From Antedon bifida (taxonomy: Eukaryota > Echinodermata > Crinoidea > Comatulida > Antedonidae), in the NCBI GenBank assembly GCA_963402885.1, contig OY727098.1:27194417-27258416 (forward strand): 64,000 nucleotides of DNA, given 5' to 3'. Below the pieces are notes generated by a model. It was not told where the DNA came from, made no database searches, and saw only the letters and a list, made by a program, of their open reading frames with translations. The position numbers and the translations under genes were made by a program. Shown here in pieces: positions 11,601 through 22,100 of this stretch (the first letter of the stretch is position 1; every line of letters begins with the position of its first letter).

Positions 11601-14266
11601 TAAGTATGACAACTGGGGTAATGGTAACAATTAATAATGGTTGGCAATATGTGGATTGATGATCGTAGTAGGCTTAATGACAGATGAACTGTGATCGTGA
11701 TAATGATGGTGTAGTGTTGACTGGTGGTGATAGAGATGATAGGCCTAGTTAGGGAACGTCCGTGATATACATTATACTGACCTGTTAATTTGGTTACATT
11801 TCAGTCGACAGAGCAAGACCATTCCTAATGACTAAAGATGGAGATCGAAACAATTATATCAACGCATCTTTTTGTAAGGTAAGTATAGTGTCCATGATGT
11901 CTTCTTCTACTAAACTGCTGAACTACAATACACCACTCGTAGTGTATATTGTCTCATATACATACCTTTTATATCTAATATATTCTTAAATTGCTATCCT
12001 TAATATCTAAAGAAATGTTTTAAAGTAGGCCTAATATTTAATTATTTTTATGTAGGGCTATGGACAACGAGAAGATAAGTACGTTGTGACTCAAGCACCG
12101 ATGCCAAACACGGTGTCGGACTTTTGGAGATTGATCTATGATTATAGTTTGTATATCATTGTGATGTTGAATGAAGAAGATGCCAATGATAAGGTAACAT
12201 ATCTTATTAATATCTCCTCAACAAATTAGAAACGTCTACCCAACCAATGTGTGTATACTACTGTAGGTCGTTGTATTACGAGGATGGACCACCCTAGTCA
12301 GTGATAAATGCTTCACCAAAACTGTTTATGTTATTTTATAAGATCCGTGTATTGTAATCCACTCCCGTTGTTTGTATGCTTGTCGGTCACTAACTTAATC
12401 ATTTAATTTTGTAGTCTATTGGTACATACATTCCACTTGAACTTAATGTTCAAACAAAAATGGGTCCATTTCTTGTTGAACTTGCTGCAATTGAAGATTA
12501 CGGTTGTGCTATCAAACGAACATTGCAGTTATCAAAAGTAAGTAGGCATAATTCTTTTATATTTATCTATGAATATTGTATAGCTCCTGTATCAAGAGGA
12601 CTGCAACCAAGGAGATACAGTGACTAATTTACTATTAAAAAAACGATTCCTACATTTTCAGTTTATGATATGGGATGTTTCATGAAGGCATGTCATTCCA
12701 CAATTTGTTTTAGTCAAACTAATATAATTGCTTACTAGTTGGAATCTAGCAGACGTAATTGCATACTAGTTGGAGTCTAGCGGACGTAAATTGCATACTG
12801 GTTGGAGTCTACCAAACAATTGCGAAACTATTAGTGTGAAAACTCATCCGTGTTGGTGAATATTAAGTAGAAATTAACATTTTTATTGTGTTGTGATCAT
12901 TAAAAATATATTTCTTTTTTTTTCAAGGAGAATGAAAATCCCCGTGAAATACATCATTTTCAATATCGTGATTGGCCAAATGGTTCGGCGAAGCCTGCTT
13001 CGGCGGATTCTTTCTTTCAACTACGATCGGAAGTCGATAAATCTAAACGAGCGACTCAACAGGACATTGTTGCAGTACACTGTCTGTATGTATAACATAA
13101 CATTTGATTATACATTAACAGTTTGTTTCCAGATTTTAATTATAACGAGTATTAAGTACATTAAATTACCTTGACGATTTAAAAATATCTTAACTGTTTT
13201 CCTATCGCGAAAAGTACAATAGCTTATTGTTCTTTGCATTTACCCACAGAGATGGCAGGAGTCGATGTGGATACTTCTGCGCAGTAGACTCGATCATTCA
13301 GATGATTAATGAAGAAGCCATCGTTGACGTCTTTCAAAATGTCAAACGGATTAAAAGTACTTGTCCGTCTTTGATAAAGACTAAGGTAAATAAAAAGAAT
13401 TGAACTTTTAAATCAAACCAACAAGCACCATAATAATTTAGTGGTTCAAAGAGAAGTATTTGAACTGGTAAAATATGATGATGAGATACGACATTGATTG
13501 AATGAATGACTATAGTAGTAATTTATACCGGCACCTCTTTTGCCATGCCCTTAAACTATAGACCGGCTAAACTGCGCATGTCTGTTTCCTCTATCTTCAT
13601 CGGATCCACACGCGCGACAGACTAAACTATCTTTGGCCTAGCCTGCGATGGTTAACTTGTGTGCATGGAGCTAACTTGGAGGGTTTAGTAATTTTAGCGG
13701 TTAGTTAAAATATGATGAAAAAAATAAAGTATGCTTTGAGAATATTTTGAAGCGACGAATTACCAAATGCATGCCTTTTTGTTGATGTTTGCTTATTCGC
13801 AGCGAAACTGTTCCACTATTTAGCTAGGCCTACTTCAAACAATTGGTTCGCTTCGGCCTAGCCTACTGACAGCCGAATTACGTGTTATATAAAACAAATA
13901 TTTACTGGGCTTTTATCGGAGCACGGTAACAATATTTAGCCCTCGTGGTCTAGAGATCTAACTATATTATCCCTCGACTTCGCCTCGAGATATAGTATAG
14001 TCTCCAGTCACATTGGGCTATATTTTTTACCATGCCCCTCAGCCCAGCCAGTAAATATAATACTACTGTATTAGAGCAGTGGTAATAATGATACTGATAC
14101 CTTTGTTTTGAGAGTTGTTATGACATCAATTTATTTAGTTTTATTAAATTTATGAACTGTATAACTGTGACATCTGTTTTTTAATTCACAGGAACAATAC
14201 ACATTATGCTACGAGACGGCACAGTGTTATCTGGATTCATTCGACATCTACGGAAATTTTAAATAA
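1..14266 (+). CDS. Gene A: receptor-type protein tyrosine phosphatase, EGF/FN3 ectodomain, tandem PTP domains (5' partial)
   Basis: Type I membrane receptor predicted to dephosphorylate phosphotyrosine at the inner plasma membrane. I read 29 exons: 1-111, 634-780, 1175-1480, 1761-1828, 1953-2178, 2863-3162, 4002-4289, 4879-5181, 5391-5678, 5830-6050, 6230-6302, 6679-6760, 7375-7439, 7644-7789, 8134-8221, 8392-8465, 8952-8988, 9091-9188, 9401-9523, 10023-10186, 10543-10678, 11127-11276, 11386-11485, 11805-11878, 12056-12193, 12415-12537, 12928-13085, 13250-13385, 14192-14266. Domain order is EGF, EGF, seven FN3, TM, PTP D1, PTP D2, then a stop at 14264-14266. Exons carry GT/AG ends and all phases close; extracellular modules are phase 1-1. 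D1 keeps KNRY, WPD and [10 protein letters not shown], so it should be active; D2 has WPN and HCLDGRSRCG and is probably weak. The start codon, signal peptide and any Ig or SRCR part lie upstream of the window. It converges on gene B. Confidence 0.88.
2380..2635. repeat. (TTTC)n microsatellite
   Basis: About 250 bases of interrupted tttc/ttcc tandem repeat lie in the intron between FN3 exons 1953-2178 and 2863-3162 of gene A. The open frames across it on both strands are low-complexity artefacts. Confidence 0.95.
3186..3718 (-). mobile_element. Penelope-like element 3' fragment flanked by inverted repeats
   Basis: Two arms of roughly 170 bases (about 3186-3354 and 3543-3718) are near-perfect inverted copies of each other. 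The unpaired centre, read on the minus strand from 3540 to 3361, encodes [20 protein letters not shown], then ILDRDLT, one in-frame stop, [20 protein letters not shown] and [10 protein letters not shown]. This pattern (SAxxDH, then HxIDWExAKxLDR, then RRxxEAIxI, then NRDxG) is what I recall from the C-terminal GIY-YIG end of Penelope-like retroelements. The arms would be the duplicated 3' flank of the element. It sits in a gene A intron. Confidence 0.72.
6679..6760 (+). other. Gene A transmembrane exon
   Basis: This 82-base exon (phase 1 to 2) encodes about 20 uninterrupted hydrophobic residues beginning [12 protein letters not shown] and ending in a VVLKKR stop-transfer sequence. It marks the boundary between the FN3 array and the cytoplasmic part. 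The TM exon lies at the same place and phase in genes B, C and D. Confidence 0.9.
7290..7374 (+). mobile_element. Possible LINE 3' tail ending at a splice acceptor
   Basis: The stretch gagcttgttaacgaaacaaa... followed by taataaatttctgtattctgtattctgtat resembles the 3' terminus of animal non-LTR retrotransposons, which often end in a short tandem tail. The tail runs directly into the ttag acceptor of gene A exon 7375-7439. No coding part is visible. Confidence 0.35.
8655..8720 (-). mobile_element. Possible LINE/SINE 3' tail, antisense
   Basis: The string caattcaattcaatctttattt is the reverse complement of a retroposon tail (aaataaagattgaattgaattg). Short and undiagnosed; it lies in the intron after exon 8392-8465 of gene A. 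Confidence 0.3.
9648..9785. mobile_element. Possible hAT-derived fragment
   Basis: The sequence cagcgttcctcaacctttttt followed by gcgacccca, and about 100 bases later cgcgacccattggttgcg, resembles the ends of short non-autonomous hAT elements (CAG...TCTCAACC...GCGACCCC). No transposase is seen. It sits in the intron before the WPD-loop exon of gene A. Confidence 0.45.
12722..12825. repeat. Three-copy minisatellite (unit about 33 bases)
   Basis: Three imperfect copies of a unit containing attgcatactagttggagtc and tagcagacgta lie in the gene A intron before exon 12928-13085. Confidence 0.75.
13897..14060. repeat. Fold-back (hairpin) element
   Basis: The left arm starts atatttactgggc and continues gcacggtaacaatatttagcc. 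The right arm, tgggctatattttttaccatgc then agcccagccagtaaatata, is its inverted copy. An inner pair is actatat...ctcga against tcgag atatagt. The whole would fold into a hairpin of about 160 bases, like a small MITE, in the last intron of gene A. Confidence 0.6.
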
Positions 14267-16167
14267 AATATAGAAATTGTATAGATATAATATGTTTTAT
14301 AAAAAAGAGAGTGTATTATTATAATTTTTATCGATTTTACTGTTTTACTATATTTTACTACGTTTATATTTGATGAAAGATAGTGTTTTGTGATAAGTTG
14401 CTATTTTTGTATTTGTTTACTTTCTCGTATCAATTATTTCTTTTATGGTAAATGCACTGAAAACGGTGAAATGAAACCTTTTTTACAAAAGTTTAAGATG
14501 TATCTGGATTATAATGGTAAACAAATAATTTATAAATTTGCCATAAGTCACAAAATACAAAAAAGATGAAATGTTTTGTTTCATATATTATTTTAGTAAA
14601 TGTCGTATCAAATAGATAGCGTCAATCCATGTCAAGAAAAAAACCGTAGTTTAAAGTTTCATCAATACCTACAGTAAAACATTCAAACTAAAAACTGGAT
14701 TAAATCCTAGTTGGGAGCAAACATTTAATTTAAAGTAATAGTTCATTGTTCTTCAGACAATTTAGAGGTCTACTCTACTTATGTATAGCCTATGTTTTGG
14801 GGTGGGGTTTGCAAACCTGTGTATAGTGAGAGTTAGGAAAGTAATTACGCATCATATAATATTATGTATGTTTGTTTTTGCAAAACATGATCAGTTAATC
14901 CATGACCATTTTGTGATAAATTAATTCCACTAGCATTGCTTATTTAAAAGAAAGTGTATAGAAACTGCAATGCCAATTATCGTTGAAATAAATGGCATCA
15001 TATTATTGAGTAAAATCTGGTTGCACTTAACGTGTCGTTTCTAAATAAAGTTAGACAAAAGGTAAGACTCTAAATAATTTAATTGCTTGGTGGTTGGTTT
15101 TATTCATAAATATTAGTAAAATTCAAACAAAACTACAACAGTGTAGGTCTTTGGCGCAGTTGGACACTGTGTTGGTTCAAATCTGACACTGCTCGCAAGA
15201 CACTTACGTTTGCCTCTCTCCACCCAGGTGTATAAATGGGTAGTTTGTTAGGTCAAGACACAACTTTGCGCTGATTACTAGCTGCATATATATGTTTGAT
15301 ACAAAAATCCACAACCAGCGGTTACATTTGAAAAGAAAACTACTCGTACTACCTGTACATTAAATCAAATTATGTTTTGAAATTACAAGATCAAAAATTA
15401 TAACTCTTGCCTTTTGTACAAAAATAAAGTTTTTTCGGACAAGTCGAAAAAATGCTTCAGATCGCCGGCATTTGAAAATTGTCTCTTATCTTTTAACATA
15501 GGACATCTGCATATTTACAAATGTTCTATAGCATTTTATTTATTTGTTACTTATTTTCTAACGCTGGTGTTCCTAAAATTGAGGGCGCTAAACAAACATT
15601 TACGAGATCGAAACAGGTTGTGCAAAACACGGAAAAAAAAAGATGTTATGGTGTGTTCTCCCTGCCTCAGCACTAAGGCCCTGCCACGTCCTTGGAATCG
15701 TTTCCACGACATCAGATGCATTGATTTTGTCGCCTCATGATGTGTGGTGGAAAGGGGGACGTATAAAAATGATTTTTTGACTTGAAATAGTTTATTTATC
15801 ATAGCGTTTTGCTTAACAATACTGATGTCTTAAAACAACTCTTTAGCATTACAGGAGATATGGTATATTACTGTTATTATTTGGGTACAACTACTGTTAG
15901 TAAGTACTGGATTTAAGTTACATTAAATCAATACATATTATTACGAAAACATAAAAAACACTTAAATTAACACGTCAACAGTTTTCTTCGAGTTTACAAA
16001 TTAATACTTTCATTTTAACAATACTAATATCTTAACTACACATATTCAAGAATTGGTATATTAGGATATAACTACAGATAGATTAAGTTTAGCTGGATTA
16101 AAGTTATTGTCTTTAATAACCATAAATATTATAAAAGCAGGTTAACACGTCAGCAGTTTCTTCGTAT
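14267..16167. other. Intergenic region between convergent genes A and B
   Basis: Holds the 3' UTRs of A and B and one SINE (15142-15290). An AATAAA overlaps the stop of gene A at 14262-14267, but I cannot say which polyadenylation signal is used. The open frame at 15414-15740 and its antisense partner have no recognisable motif or splice context and I do not call them. Confidence 0.6.
15142..15300 (+). mobile_element. tRNA-derived SINE
   Basis: The head contains ggcgcagttgg and a B-box-like ggttcaaatctgac. The body gcaagacacttacgtttgcc, then tctccacccaggtgtataaa, is typical of animal tRNA-SINEs. The 3' part caactttgcgctgattacta recurs, reverse-complemented, in introns of gene C (41140-41330) and gene D (59395-59530), so this is one local SINE family. 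Confidence 0.65.
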
Positions 16168-19116
16168 TTACAGATTTATGGTTTCATAAATGTCACATGA
16201 ATCGTCGGCGCAAATATTTGCTATTTCATAACACAACTTGTAATGATTCTGTGGGAAATAAAGAAGAACAATTGTACATATAAAAAATGAAGAAAATATT
16301 ATGTTTGTGTAAGTTTCAAATGTAGTGTCTAATATTAGCTTTATATGAAGTGATCATTAATTTAATTTCAGTTATCTCCTTTTATGTTCAACAAAAAATA
16401 AATTGAGCCCAACGTGTCCAAATTATTTACCTAATTATTAATAAAGTAATAACTTGTGAATTCTGCACAAATATTGTGTAGTCTTAATCTTAATCAATAA
16501 ACGTTACCTTTGTGTCAAACAACGATGAAGAAACGCGTTTGATACGTTTCACTGTGTGGTAGACATCAACCAACGCGTTTGCATTCATCTTACGAACAAT
16601 TATGTCCACTGCACAGAAAAATCCACTTCGGCTCTCGTCCCTAGAGTAACAAGATCAATAAAAATATTGTTGTGGCGATGGTTTAATAATTAAGTAAAAT
16701 CGTTGAAGAACATGTTAATGTTCTGTTTGTTTATACAACATTAATCTTTTTTCTGAATTATAGGATGGGTATTTGTGCAGTTTCGTCAGTGTTTTTTCCT
16801 ATGTTATCTTACGTTCAAGTTATATTGGTCATACATTCCAATAATTAACGATATCATACGCATAGGCACCGTGAGTGGGCCTAGACTCTACACCCATACT
16901 CCGTTGTTTTATCTCAAAATATAATCTGCCATATAGGCCTATACTAGTAAGTGTTTACCATACCATACCATTACCATATTTACCAAAATTTAGTTTAACT
17001 TGCGTTTGAAATTATAAATATGTCATGAATTATTTTCTTTGCAACATAAACATTGAGAAGGCAATGTGTATTAGCATTGGAAAATTAGCGCCCCAAACGG
17101 TTAGTAGTCCATAACAAATTTAGACGTCTTTAGACATTGGCCATTTCCCTCTATTCAAGTTTGGTAAGATTTTATATGTATGACGTATGTGCAGATTGAA
17201 GTAATACTTACAAACTACAAACTGTAACATAGTCATCTCGATTATTAGTTTGTTGAACTTTTCTGACATCGTCACAGAATTGTTTAAAGTATCCAAGAGA
17301 TGAAGGTTCCTGTGATTCTTTAGGCCAGTCCAGAAATGTCAGGTGACATATCTCACGTGGAATGTCCTTGCCCTAATAATAAATAAATCCCAGTAAAACC
17401 TGTGTATTTACGGGAATCTACGAAAGTAGGTAACAGGTGTACGAGCTAACCAAATATAATATAGACTTATCATAATTTGTGCTGCATAACGTTTATCCTC
17501 TGTTTAAGTTTTTCTTCTTAATTTTATTAAGGTTTTAGCATGTTTTGTAGCGCCTATTGTATTTCCTTTGAACCTTGCAAACATGAAAATCTGCTTTGTT
17601 GGCAGCTACTTTTTGTTTCTCAATTAGTGCATATACACTTTTTATTCGCCAAAATTCAGTTCAATGAATTATCATTAAAAAAACAAATTTAGACTATGTT
17701 TAATTACTTGGTACAATTTTCACAATAGGCTTACTTACCTTAGTCAATTTAAGTATTCGTTTTAAAACGCAATCGATCTTCTCAGAGGATAAAACTTCAA
17801 CTGTGAATTGACCTTGTGTCATCTTACGTTCAGGAACAAGAATAGCAATTCTCTAAAATAATAAAAACAATAATCTTAGCATTGACTTATTATCATTCCA
17901 ACTTGATAAGGTAGGCTTAAATCGCATAGAAAAATAAAATCAACCAATTAATGTTAATAATTAAATAATTAATAAACTTTATTTTCGACTCAATAGCAAG
18001 TTTATAGTGTTTAATTTACTTTTAAAATGTGTGATGCAGCTGGTAAATGTACCGGTGGGTTTAGACATTAGGACCAGTGTACTCTGGAAATGTGTGGAAT
18101 AAAAATAATGTGTAATCCTTATGTGTGCATTATGGTCAGTATATTCACTTAAATTGTAAGTGGACAGGTTTGAAAAAAAGATTTGAGACTAATTTAAAAG
18201 CATAATGGATGACTAGAGCGCTCAATTACATTAATACGTTACCTCATCTTCTGCATCTAACATCACCACTGTATATGACTTGTATTTATAAATCATTTCC
18301 CAGAAATTATAAAAATCAGTTAGTGTTGATTCCCGTGGTACAAGATATGACTAAACAAAGAAATATTATAATACTCATTATTATATCATTACGTTGGTAA
18401 GAACAGTTTTCACAGTTTTGTAGATCATACAACAAAGTTTAAAGATAAACATAGTATATTACAGCATCACTATAATTCCATTTTGGAAATAAGATACAGT
18501 TGAATGTATTCGTGTTTACATTAAAGTATCTTACGTTGGTACTTTTCGTATTGGAATATACAACGTCTTCTTCTATATCCATACCAATCAATAGAGGTTC
18601 TGAAACCTTAGCTATTAATTAAATAAAAACAAACATGTGAAACGTTTAAACAAACAAACTAATCAAACTCCTAAAAACGATCTAAAGTTAATTTGAATGC
18701 ATTTTTGATCTAAATTAGTACATATACTGTATCTCTCCAAAAATGTACTTGCATCGCGAAACCAGTCATAACAATAACTTTTGCGACGAAATTACAAATT
18801 GGTGGCGTTGTTCTATTTCAAAAGCAATAGTATAAACAAATATTTTCCAAACGCGAACAGATTTTTTTTCGTACACGAAAAAAAGTACTATTAAACGATC
18901 GTTTAATAGTGCGTACTATTGCACGCCATGTTACATACAATCGTCCAATCAAATTTCAGGAATTTATATAGGCGTTAATATAAAATGGTAATAAATAATA
19001 GCGCCATTATACTCTTGAAACTGGAGCTAATTTTAGTGGAACTTAGTAAAGAGTCAACACTTACCTCGCAATGTGTAATCATTTTGTGTTTGGATTGATA
19101 GAAGAGCTTCAATGTT
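16168..19116 (-). other. Gene B PTP D2, degenerate
   Basis: Exons 19065-19116, 18535-18599, 18243-18350, 17739-17852, 17212-17372, 16508-16640 and 16168-16248. Several are shorter than in gene A. The WPD loop reads DWPKES. The P-loop reads TVCSL/DESRSG; anchored on the shared intron position, the catalytic Cys aligns with Ser and one residue is missing after it. The C-terminus ends CDIYETINL. Confidence 0.8.
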
Positions 19117-22100
19117 CTGTTAAAAACCATCGATAAATATCAAACATGATCAATGTTGTATATTAATCAGACTGTTGTTTTTTTACTTTAAAAATTACAT
19201 TTTAAGTACTTCATCCAAACATACACATTTAAAATTGTTATGTAACATGGCGTGCAATAGTACGCACTATTATTTATTACCATTTTATATTAACGCCTAT
19301 ATAAATTCCTGAAATTTGATTGGACGATTGATTACAATTAATTTGATCGACCTAATTAAGAGGGAGCTTTTCATTTGCAACGATTTACGACCTATCAAGA
19401 TTTTTCATTTTTTATATTTTACTTATTAACATAATTTTATTCATAGCAATGTTATGTTACCGTACATTTATCTCTTCCTGAATAACAGGTCTTCCTAGTA
19501 TACTTTTTTTGATTTGTATTTCCTTGTACCGGTCAGGGAAGTGTGCCAATGATATGTTTGTTGCTCCGCAAAACAAACACTCCAAAATCATCTCATAGAT
19601 AAATGCATACTGGTTCTGGAAAAAAATATAAACAATCATTTTCTTCCATGCAGTACATGATTAAAACTGAATAAAATAATAACGATACATACCTCTTTCA
19701 AACGAATATGAGGACAGCTACTAAGTGTTTCTTTGACAAAGTTGAAAACATCAATCTCACTGCTTTCTTCAGCCATATCTAGCATTGCGTTTACGACGAT
19801 GAGAGTTCCGGTTCTCTGGCAATCGGTACTTTGTGGGAAAAAAAGAAATATGAAAGTTTTAACAGGTTCAATGCACTAAGAAATAATGTAAAATAAATGG
19901 ATGTTTAAAATACCTATACACAAGTACTGGTCCAACTCCAAATTCTTTCTTAGCTTTCCTTAAACTGTGTGTAAACTCAATAAGATGTGCAGAAGTGTCC
20001 ATAACATCTCCAGGCCATGCAGTGCAATTATATTGATGGACAACACGACGCTCTGAATCACGATTTTTCTGCAAAGTAATAAACAAAATGGATTTAGTGA
20101 GTACATTGTGATATTGAAATAAATCAGGATAGCGGTAATGAAATCAGTAACTTTATTTATGTTGCTAACTAAAAAAATATTGTAATAAATACTAAATATT
20201 TCTAAAAAGTACCAGCAGAATTTCGAACATTTTGATTGTAAAACCATTGTCATTCTGTTTATCTTCCAGTTTTCGAACAGACATCTTTCCATATTTGGTC
20301 TTTACGTATCCAGTTTCATCATGCAAAAAATTGACCTTTGAAATACGTAAACAATATTTTAATAGTTCGTTATTAATATTTTTTTAAATGTATTAATTAT
20401 ATTAAAATTGATAAATTTATTTAGTGGATGTACAATAACACGTCTTCCTTCAAAACACTTCGATAGAAGCAAACTTTGAATTATGAGTAATTGCAAACAC
20501 CATTACTATACTGTGAGAAGTATTGCATAACAAAATTCCTAAATTTTTAAATTAGGATTACACCAATATTTGTTTTTTTTTAGAAAGATTATTTATTGAA
20601 AAGGCGTTAAACATACCTTGTCGCCATCACATGCAATATTAACCATTACATTCAGGTTTTCTTGCCAAATAATTTCCAATAAATGTTTTTCTTGATCATT
20701 GCCTGATAAAAGCAATAAAGCAAAACAAGCATTAAATAAGCCCATTTTTTAAACTGGTGCTACAGGACATTTTTATTTTATCAGATGATATTTAATAACT
20801 TGTGCTAACTACGGGTAACTATTATTAAATAGTATTTTCTTGTTGTTGTATAAAATTGTTTTTTCTATTATATATTCTTTTTGTTCTAAGAATAATAATA
20901 TTGTTCTCACCATGATAAACAATGTATGCATTCGGTTTTCCCTGAGAATTAGAATATGTTGGAAATAAAATTAAAAGTGAATAGAAAATAATAGTAAAAA
21001 GTAATAATGAAAAAAAATATGTTAACAATGTACATTGCATACGAAGATTACAGATTGTACAGGTAACTTACCTTGATGTAGCAGGCGTTTGGATTGTCAT
21101 ATTTACTATCTGCACGGCAACATGCATGACTATGGAGATCCTATAACAAATAGAAAACAATATACAGATATTGCCTGCTTAGAGGCTTATAGGTGAAATA
21201 TATAAATTAAATATATTTCACCGATATAAAAGGGGTTATATCATATAGCCAACAACCAGTAGAATATCTACTGGGTTGGCTAGGCCTTCTATGTAATTTT
21301 AAATAAGCCTGCCTATAGTTTAGGCTACCTTGCAAAAAATAAAGGCAAATCATTAATAATGATGGTTCCTTGGCAATAAACTATTCACTTACGCCATCAA
21401 TAATTCTATACTTTACAGTAATAATATTATTACTTTACAGTAAATATTGTACTTTTGTTCTGTGCAGAAATGCCAATGACGGGCTACTGTGTCAGTCAAC
21501 AATAATGGTCAACTGTTTTTATAGTCTCAACGATTTTGCATAATTCTATTCCCTTTACCATTTTCTATAGTACTATTATATTAGATTGAAACCATCAAAC
21601 GAATGGTGTTTTTATTTATATTCAAAGGTTCACTAATTCATTCATCATTTATGTTCTTGTCCAAGTATATTATGATTATTCACAACATGATAATAACCAT
21701 TGACTTCTTTATATTTCGAATTTTAATTTTGTTTAATTCAACTATTATTAAATGTATTCAGCTGTGACTGCTTGACTCATGAATGTTAAGACGTATCATA
21801 TTTAAATCTTCTTTTTTAAATTGTGCCATTTCAGTAATATTTTTTGTTAATTTAGTATTTATTTTGTATTACCTCAAACTCTGATGTAAAAGTAAAGGTT
21901 GTTCCCCGTTTTCTATTTTTGATGTACATGTGTAGATCTTTCAGCTTGACAGGTTGGTTGTGATCAGTCACATTTGACTTCATGGCAACTGCGTGAAAGT
22001 CATTCGCAACCATATTTAAACCGTCTTGCATTTCTAATAAAATTAGAAGAAGTGTAATATAAAAATAAATAAAACTAATATAAAAATATATTTTAACACG

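Larger units (their letters stand above)
11386..14266 (+). other. Gene A PTP D2 (probably weak or inactive)
   Basis: Exons 11386-11485 to 14192-14266. The domain has [25 protein letters not shown] and a P-loop HCLDGRSRCG, which keeps the Cys and Arg of the CX5R signature. The WPD Asp is replaced by Asn ([10 protein letters not shown]) and the usual SAGVGRTG is changed to LDGRSRCG. This fits the common arrangement in RPTPs where D2 is regulatory. The protein ends ...SFDIYGNFK. Confidence 0.88.

Noticed and set aside
15414..15802. Overlapping open frames on both strands between genes A and B
   Set aside because: No domain, no splice context, composition like the surrounding noncoding DNA.
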